Positions 1-5,500 of a DNA stretch of 6,216 nucleotides are shown here, in pieces. The position numbers were made by a program, and so were the translations under genes. Every line of letters begins with the position of its first letter. Within the stretch, counting starts at the first letter, position 1. The notes beneath the pieces are model-generated. The model worked only from the letters and a program-made list of their open reading frames with translations, did not search any database and was not told the DNA's origin. Source of the DNA: Candidatus Cloacimonadota bacterium (lineage in GTDB: Bacteria; Cloacimonadota; Cloacimonadia; Cloacimonadales; WRIO01); the NCBI GenBank assembly GCA_017998585.1, contig JAGOCT010000113.1, positions 1 to 6,216 of the forward strand, written 5' to 3'.

Positions 1-2
1 CA

Positions 3-617
3 ATTGGAAATATTGGCAGTATTCATTATGAAAAAGGAGAATTAGACAAAGCACTCGAATGCTATTTGTATCGTCTTAAACTGATCCTTAAGAATGAAGA
101 AAAAGTGAATTATTTCGTTACCTATAACAATTTAGCTAGAATATATGCAGAAAAATACTGTCACGATGAATCAGAAGCCTATTTTCAACTGGCAATCAAA
201 GAAGCTGAATTTTTAAAAAGTGATAAAAAGCTCGCTGAGACTCTATCTGACTATTTGAGATACAAACTGGATTATCACTTACCATGTAATTATAAGCAAA
301 TCTTACATCAGATTGAAGATTTAGCTGCAAAATTAAATGAAGATGATGATATCAAATTTTCTGTAGATATTGCCAGATGTAGGATTCTCTCTCTGACTCA
401 TCCGGAAAAAGCTGTGATAGAATTTGAAAAACTACTCAATAATCACACCATAGACCAAAACAGGGGATTGATTTTTTACCATATCTGGAAAATCACCCAA
501 GACCCTAATTACCATCAAAAAGCGTTAGAAATGTATAAGCAACTGAACCAGAATAAACATGAATATTCTTACAGGAAAAAAATTAAAGAGCTTGAAGCAA
601 ATAAACCTAAGTTTTAG
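3..617 (+). CDS. TPR-repeat protein, C-terminal part (5' end outside window)
   Basis: The reading frame is open from the left edge and ends at TAG 615-617, giving 204 visible residues; the TTG at 66 is an internal Leu codon, because clear repeat sequence runs through it. The first visible residues (IGNIGSIHYEKGELDKALE) are a classic tetratricopeptide repeat, with the G-Y-G-A spacing of helices A and B. A second repeat follows (about residues 37-70, with NNLARIYAEK), then weaker helical hairpins, and a final unit near residues 165-200 (HQKALEMYKQLN). The tail is charged and lysine rich. No catalytic motif, signal peptide or membrane segment is visible. TPR arrays bind proteins or peptides. From memory, tails of this style end large cytosolic signalling proteins (kinase or cyclase plus ATPase plus TPR) in some uncultured phyla, but the N-terminal domains are outside the window, so the role is open. 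It is convergent with the synthetase gene. Confidence 0.85.
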   Translation: MGNIGSIHYEKGELDKALECYLYRLKLILKNEEKVNYFVTYNNLARIYAEKYCHDESEAYFQLAIKEAEFLKSDKKLAETLSDYLRYKLDYHLPCNYKQILHQIEDLAAKLNEDDDIKFSVDIARCRILSLTHPEKAVIEFEKLLNNHTIDQNRGLIFYHIWKITQDPNYHQKALEMYKQLNQNKHEYSYRKKIKELEANKPKF

Positions 618-664
618 TCAGCCTAATTAAAAAAAGATAAGGCAGACTAGCAAAAGGATTTGCT
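615..664. terminator. Inverted repeats between convergent genes; possible weak terminator
   Basis: Two dyads occupy the gap between the convergent genes. The first pairs TAGTCAGCCT (615-624, overlapping the TPR stop codon) with AGGCAGACTA (640-649): ten positions with a single A-A mismatch and a 15-base A-rich loop. The second pairs AGCAAA (649-654) with TTTGCT (659-664) around a four-base loop. Neither is followed directly by a run of T on either strand. A bidirectional terminator is plausible from position only. Read from the minus strand, the run of seven T lies inside the first loop rather than after a stem, which is not the classic layout. Confidence 0.3.
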
Positions 665-673
665 CTGTGTATA

Positions 674-1426
674 TCAGCTTTCGTATAAGAATCGTTTAAT
701 CTTCATTGTAGGGGTCTTTTCAAAAGGCTCCTTTTGTTCTATAAACCGCACAATTCTGCTATAGGCTGACAAACTCTCATTTGTTTGCTGTCTGATTTGT
801 TCGAGAATCTTATCTATCTGTTTTTGAGCTGTTTTTGACGAGACCTTATCTACTCCGATTTCTTTATCAATAATTTCATAATTCAGGAACACACGTGCTT
901 GTATTTTCTCATTGGCATAGAATACCATAGACTCTAAAACCAGTTCATTTTGATTGATGATTGATTCTACTTCTTCCGGATAAATGTTCTCTCCGCTAGG
1001 TCCGATAATAACATTTTTTAAACGTCCCTTTATATAGAGATAATTATCTTTTTTTAAAACACCCAAATCACCTGTTTTGAAAAAACCATCTTCAGTAAAT
1101 GCTTCCTTAGTTCGTTCAGGATCATTATAATAGCCTCTCATCACGGTGTCACCACGTACCTGAATCTCTCCCTCACCGGTTAAAGGATTGGAATCTGCTA
1201 TTCTGACATCAATGCCCGGAATGGTAATTCCAGTAGAACGGAATTTCATCTTAACTGGCGTTTGACCAGCGATTAATGGAGATGTTTCTGTAAGACCGTA
1301 ACCAATTGCATAGGGAAATCCGGCTTCCCATAAAAATCTCTCAACTTCGTAGGAAAGTTTTGCCCCGCCAATACCAAAAAAAATGAACTTTCCCGCCAAA
1401 TAAAGCGAGTAACTTTTTTCCTGCAA
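674..1426 (-). CDS. Acyl-CoA synthetase, C-terminal fragment
   Basis: This frame ends at TGA 676-674. The apparent ATG at 1426 lies within the part of the gene translated in the other frame, so roughly the first 14-17 residues (MQEKSYSLYLAG and following) are spurious; authentic homology begins around FFGIGGAKL (fragment residues 16-24). Visible motifs are the A5 motif YGLTETSP (43-50), GEIQVRGDTVMRGYYNDPE (86-104), GFFKTGDLG with the ribose-binding Asp at 120, the hinge-type KGRLKNVI (134-140), SGENIYPEEVE (144-154) of the C-terminal subdomain, and TPTMKIKR (238-245), in which Lys242 is the expected catalytic lysine. No good ribosome-binding site precedes the ATG at 1426, so independent translation is unlikely. 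A functional product would need joining to the N-terminal fragment. Confidence 0.7.
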   Translation of the reverse strand: MQEKSYSLYLAGKFIFFGIGGAKLSYEVERFLWEAGFPYAIGYGLTETSPLIAGQTPVKMKFRSTGITIPGIDVRIADSNPLTGEGEIQVRGDTVMRGYYNDPERTKEAFTEDGFFKTGDLGVLKKDNYLYIKGRLKNVIIGPSGENIYPEEVESIINQNELVLESMVFYANEKIQARVFLNYEIIDKEIGVDKVSSKTAQKQIDKILEQIRQQTNESLSAYSRIVRFIEQKEPFEKTPTMKIKRFLYES

Positions 1427-2384
1427 TTTTATGCAGTAGTTTTCTGGTATTAGGTATCTTGTACAATAATCTGAATAATTTATTCTTGTTTAGCTGTGGA
1501 TAAATCTGGACTTTAAAAATCTTTTCGATAATCAGAGGAACTGTCAGTATCATAGTTGGCTTTAATTTCTGGCATGCCGGAATCAGTATAGAAGCAGTAG
1601 GCGGTCTGTCCAGATAATAGACACAAGAACCTGACATCATCGGTATGATCAGGCCTATGGTGCATTCATAGGTATGCGCTAATGGTAAAATCGATATCAA
1701 GCGGTCATTTTCATCTACTTTCTGGATGCCTTTTTTTGTAGTATATGCATTATACACCAGATTTTTATGTGTCAGCATCACGCCTTTTGACTGGCCTGTT
1801 GTACCTGAAGTATATATGATCGCAGCAAGGTCATCTTCATTTACCTGATGTCTTTTTAGTCCAATCGCTTTTAACGCCTTATTTTTCATCTTGGTCAGTT
1901 GAGCTGATTTTTCACTCAGAAATTCGCTCAGTTTATCTTTTGGCATATAGTGGGGAATTACTTCAAAGTTTTCTATCATCACTAATGGAATTTGAGTTCC
2001 AGTATAATCCACATTGATTTTGTCATAAAGATTATTGGATACAAAAATCAGTTTTGTCCCTGAATGCTTGATAATATGCATGATTTCATTACTGTGAAAA
2101 TCCTTTAGAATCGGAACGGCAATCGCTCCCATGAAAGTAATGGCAAGATATGCTATTCCCCATTGAGGCATATTTTCACTGAGAATGGCGACTTTATCGC
2201 CAGATTCTACACCTTGTTCCTCAAGAAAATCTACAATTTCATATATCTTCTGATTAACCTGATGATAGGTTAAAGGATTTCCATTAACCATTGACAGGCA
2301 ATTTCGCTTCCCAAATTGATTTACTGTATTTTTAAACATTTCAGGCAATGTAAAATGATTAAGTGTTTCCAATATATCCTCCAT
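1341..2384 (-). CDS. Acyl-CoA synthetase, N-terminal fragment (AMP-binding domain)
   Basis: This is the 347-codon frame from ATG 2384. Residues 1-336 are genuine and residues 337-347 are out-of-frame sequence after the T8 run. Recognisable family segments are LPEMF near residue 13, GDKVAILSENMPQWGIAY (62-79), PILKDFHSNEI (91-101), the adenylate-forming P-loop YTSGTTGQSKGV (191-202), and LPLAHTYE (233-240), which matches the A4 region. The fragment ends just before the adenine-binding GIGGAKL segment and lacks the YGLTETSP, aspartate, hinge and catalytic-lysine motifs, so alone it should not be an active enzyme. The ATG gives a good N-terminus, but GGAGG lies inside codons 1-3, and TTG at codon 5 (2372-2370) is a competing start giving a protein four residues shorter. 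Confidence 0.75.
   Translation of the reverse strand: MEDILETLNHFTLPEMFKNTVNQFGKRNCLSMVNGNPLTYHQVNQKIYEIVDFLEEQGVESGDKVAILSENMPQWGIAYLAITFMGAIAVPILKDFHSNEIMHIIKHSGTKLIFVSNNLYDKINVDYTGTQIPLVMIENFEVIPHYMPKDKLSEFLSEKSAQLTKMKNKALKAIGLKRHQVNEDDLAAIIYTSGTTGQSKGVMLTHKNLVYNAYTTKKGIQKVDENDRLISILPLAHTYECTIGLIIPMMSGSCVYYLDRPPTASILIPACQKLKPTMILTVPLIIEKIFKVQIYPQLNKNKLFRLLYKIPNTRKLLHKIAGKKLLALFGGKVHFFWYWRGKTFLRS
1376..1383 (-). other. A8/T8 homopolymer at the synthetase frameshift
   Basis: Eight consecutive A on the plus strand (T8 in the coding strand) mark the junction of the two synthetase frames. The upstream frame reads GTT CAT TTT TTT TGG (V H F F W); with seven T it reads GTT CAT TTT TTT GGT ATT (V H F F G I), the family sequence. 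The disruption is therefore exactly one extra base in this run. Confidence 0.85.
2370..2384 (-). promoter_or_regulatory. Start region of the synthetase: ATG versus GGAGG-TTG
   Basis: On the coding strand the start reads ATGGAGGATATATTG. GGAGG (2382-2378) overlaps the ATG and codons 2-3, and sits five bases before TTG (2372-2370), good Shine-Dalgarno spacing for a TTG start. No comparable purine-rich motif precedes the ATG (the six bases before it are TCAAAC). Translation may start at the ATG without a Shine-Dalgarno, or at the TTG with one. Family N-termini vary too much to settle this. Confidence 0.4.
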
Positions 2385-2390
2385 GTTTGA

Positions 2391-2429
2391 ATAATATTAT
2401 GAACAGACGTTTTAGTCAAGCTATTTTTT
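2391..2429 (-). promoter_or_regulatory. Sigma70-like promoter for the synthetase gene
   Basis: On the minus strand TTGACT (2419-2414) is followed after exactly 17 bp by TATTAT (2396-2391), five of six matches to each consensus hexamer. A run of six A (2429-2424) lies five bases upstream of the -35, where an UP element would be. Transcription would start about seven bases after the -10, near 2384, the A of the ATG, implying a leaderless or almost leaderless mRNA. If the organism uses a Bacteroidota-type sigma factor (TTTG / TAnnTTTG), the match could be chance. Confidence 0.55.
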
Positions 2430-2437
2430 AATCTTTA

Positions 2438-2450
2438 TGAATCAGATTCA
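2438..2450. promoter_or_regulatory. 13-bp palindrome upstream of the promoter, candidate operator
   Basis: TGAATCAGATTCA is a perfect inverted repeat of TGAATC and GATTCA around one central base. It lies 18 bases upstream of the putative -35 element of the synthetase promoter, a place where an activator or dimeric regulator could bind. It is too short to act as a terminator and has no T-run. The assignment is by position and symmetry only; I do not recognise the site as that of a known regulator. Confidence 0.3.
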
Positions 2451-2503
2451 ATTCTTTTAAACTCACATAAATGTCCGCATAGATAAAATCGCTATAAACA
2501 TGA

Positions 2504-5500
2504 TTATAATTCAGTGTATAGCACTTTCATTTCCTCAATAACAGTAGCGATTTCGTAATCTAGTTTATTAATCATTTCTTGGTGAACTTCTTTTGAAAAA
2601 TCACCAGTCTTTTTTTTATCAATCTCCTGAAGTAATTCAGCCAGAATTGGACAATTTAGTGAACGGGCAGATCCTTTCATTTTATGAATCAGAGAAAAGT
2701 ATTCTATTAAAGCATCATCTGCTAATGCTTTTTTAATCAGAATAAGTTCATCTGGCAGCTGATTAAGGGCAATCTCAATCAATTCTTTAAAAGTCAGCAT
2801 ATCACCATCCAATATTTCTTTTAAAGCGATTGAATCAAAATGGACAGGTGGTTTCGTCTCATTTGTTTGATGATCTGATGTTATTACAGACGCATTAAAA
2901 TACTGGTTAAGCGTATTTATCAAAACATGAGGTACAATTGGTTTGCTGATATAGTCATTCATACCCGCTTGAAGGCATTTTTCTTTTTCTCCTTTTATTG
3001 CCCCTGCAGTCAAAGCAATAATAACCGATTCTTTTCCTGTCTCTTTTTCATATTCTCTAATCATTTTACTGGCAGTATATCCGTCGGCTTTGGGCATTTG
3101 AATATCCATAAAGATAAGATCAGGATTAAACTTTTTATACAATTCGATGGCTACCAGACCATTTTCTGCTACTTCAATGACTGCATGAGGGAAAATTCTA
3201 ACAATCAGCGCTTTGATTAGTTTAACATTAATCTCAACATCTTCAGCAATCAATATTCTCACATTCCCATGATAAACATTTAGTTCGGTAATCTTTTCTG
3301 AACGGAGCTGTTTATTATCTGGTAAAAAGCCAGGATGAGCGATCGCATACAACGTTTCATACAAGTCCTGACATTTAACAGGTTTATGAATAAAGTTGAT
3401 TGGCAGAGAATTTGAAATTTTTAACTGACTGATTTCATCATTTGATGTGATCAAAAGTAAAATTACGGGCTGATGATTTTGGTAAATCTGATTGATTTTT
3501 TCAATTAGATTAAACTTTTTAACATAATGAAGATCAGGATTAATAATGAATAAATCAATTTTTATAAAGTGATCTACCTCAGGATTTGCCTGATGAGTAA
3601 TAAAGCTGATACAATCTGTTTCTGTAGTGAAAGTAAATGTTTTAATGTGCCATTCCTCAAGTCTATTCTTGATAATTTGATTACTTTTTTCAGAAGAATC
3701 CAGAACAAGTACATTTTTAAACATTGAAATCTGTCCAGGCAGATAGTGATGAGCATGTTCGAATTCCTTTTCTATCGTAAAATAGAATCTGCTCCCATAA
3801 TCTGGAGTACTTTCTAACAGGATTCTACTACCCATTTTCTCTGCCAAAAGACCTGAAATAGCTAAACCTAAACCACTGCCTCCAAACCGGCGGGTTGTAG
3901 AAGCATCTGCCTGAGAAAATGCCTTAAACAACTTCTTTTGTTGTTCTTCACTGATTCCAATTCCAGTATCTCTAACAGAAAAAGTGAAATATCCCTGTTT
4001 GTTTTCAACTCCCTGATGAAACTCAACAGATAACTCCACTTCCCCTTGACTGGTAAATTTTCCGGCATTACTAATCAGATTGATTAGAATTTGTTTGATT
4101 CTTAAGCCATCTGCAATCATATATCTGGGGACATTGGGATGAATATTAAGAATAAAATCCAGCTTTTTTTTGAAAATATTGTGTTTCAATATATCAACAA
4201 TATTATAAACCAAATCATATAGATCTGTTTTAATTTCTTCAATTTCTAGTTTTCCAGCTTCAATTTTTGAGAAATCAAGAATATCATTAATAATTTCTAA
4301 AAGTGAATGAGCAGACAGACTGGCATTTTTTAGATATTCTTTTTGCACATGACTTAACTTAGTATCCTGTAATAAATCAGTAAAACCGATGATACCATTA
4401 AGAGGGGTTCTGATTTCATGACTCATATTTGCGAGAAATTCAGATTTTGCTTTATTTGCTTTTTCAGCTTCGATTTTTGCATTTCTAAGTGAAGTGATAT
4501 CCATTCCGTATTCAACAACGGCAATAACCTGATTATTACTGTCAAAAATCGGAGATATAAAGATTTGAAGGGCAACCCCTGTTGCCTTTTCTCTTGGATC
4601 ATCAGGATGAGTTGTTTCAATAAAAGACTGTCCTGTCTTAAAAACATCGTTTACCTTGCACCAGGGACAAGGCTTATCTCTATTCATAAATACCTGATGG
4701 CATTTCTTACCAATAAGTTCTGAGGGGTTTTTATATTGAGTTAGCTTTAATCTAAATTCAGCATTATTAAGAGCAATTATATTACAATCTTTATCAATGA
4801 CATTCAGTGTACCTGGCAAGGTATCAACAATAGACTGTAACAGTCGTTTACTGTCTTTTATTTTATTTTCAGCCTGTTTCAGATCACTGATATCAGTAAA
4901 AGTAGTAAATACCTGATATGGTTTTGAGCTCTCATCTCTAAACTGTGGAATGGCATTGACCAGTAACCAGCTAAAAGAATCTTTTCGGGGATTATAAACA
5001 CCCATGCCGACATTGTAACAGGGACTTCCACTTTTTAATGCCATCATTGAAGGATGAGACAATCCATCAAAGTCAACTCCATCCTCTCTGATTGCACGCC
5101 AGCGGGGATCAATAGAGGTTCTGCCCATTATTTCATTTTCAGTTAGCCCCAGTATTTGCATTGCAGCAGGATTTGCAGAGATTATCTTTCCTTCCTGATC
5201 CTGATATACAACACCCTGACCCATCATTTCATACAGAGTACGGTATTTTTCTTCATTGCGAGCCAGCTCAATTTCAAAATATTTCTGTTCACTAATATCT
5301 TTGATAATACCAATAAAACTGGAAGCTTGCTTTTTGCTGTCATATAGTATTGAAACGGTTAGATTTATCCATATAGTTCTGCCATTCTTTTGGATGTATC
5401 TTTTTTCTATTGAGTAACTTGACAACTCATGATTAAGCAATTGATTCACATAATCCATATCCTTCTGAATATCTTCAGGATGTGTAATGCTAATCCAGTC

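Larger units (their letters stand above)
674..2384 (-). pseudogene. Long-chain acyl-CoA synthetase (AMP-forming), frameshifted
   Basis: This is a single ANL-superfamily enzyme gene broken into two overlapping frames. The N-terminal frame covers 2384-1341 and the C-terminal frame 1426-674. Deleting one base from the A8 run at 1376-1383 joins them as VHFFGIGGAKL, the expected family sequence, and yields 569 residues, normal for FadD15-like synthetases. The family activates long-chain fatty acids: ATP plus fatty acid gives acyl-adenylate, then CoA gives acyl-CoA, AMP and PPi, feeding lipid synthesis or beta-oxidation in the cytosol or at the membrane face. All core motifs are present on one side of the break or the other and there are no further stops, so the lesion is recent, a sequencing or assembly error, or bypassed by slippage. 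The gene sits 119 bp downstream of the kinase on the same strand. The exact substrate cannot be told, and an acyl-ACP synthetase is possible. Confidence 0.85.

Noticed and set aside
1384..1426. ATG at 1426 as a real start for a separate synthetase C-terminal protein
   Set aside because: The first residues do not match the family and overlap codons read in the other frame; a frameshift explains the arrangement better.
2451..2503. Intrinsic terminator after the kinase gene
   Set aside because: Only weak four- to five-base dyads are present and no stem is followed by a T-run on the minus strand.
2927..3220. Plus-strand open frame of 97 codons
   Set aside because: It lies wholly antisense to the well-conserved second receiver of the kinase, and its product (Phe-rich, low complexity) looks like a reverse-strand shadow.
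3574..4647. Short minus-strand frames at 3574-3756, 3868-4068 and 4423-4647
   Set aside because: All lie inside the kinase gene in other frames, while the kinase frame there carries clear catalytic motifs.
5156..5347. Plus-strand open frame of 63 codons with a hydrophobic product
   Set aside because: It is antisense to PAS2 and PAS3 coding sequence; the hydrophobicity is the expected mirror of AT-rich coding DNA and no ribosome-binding site stands out.
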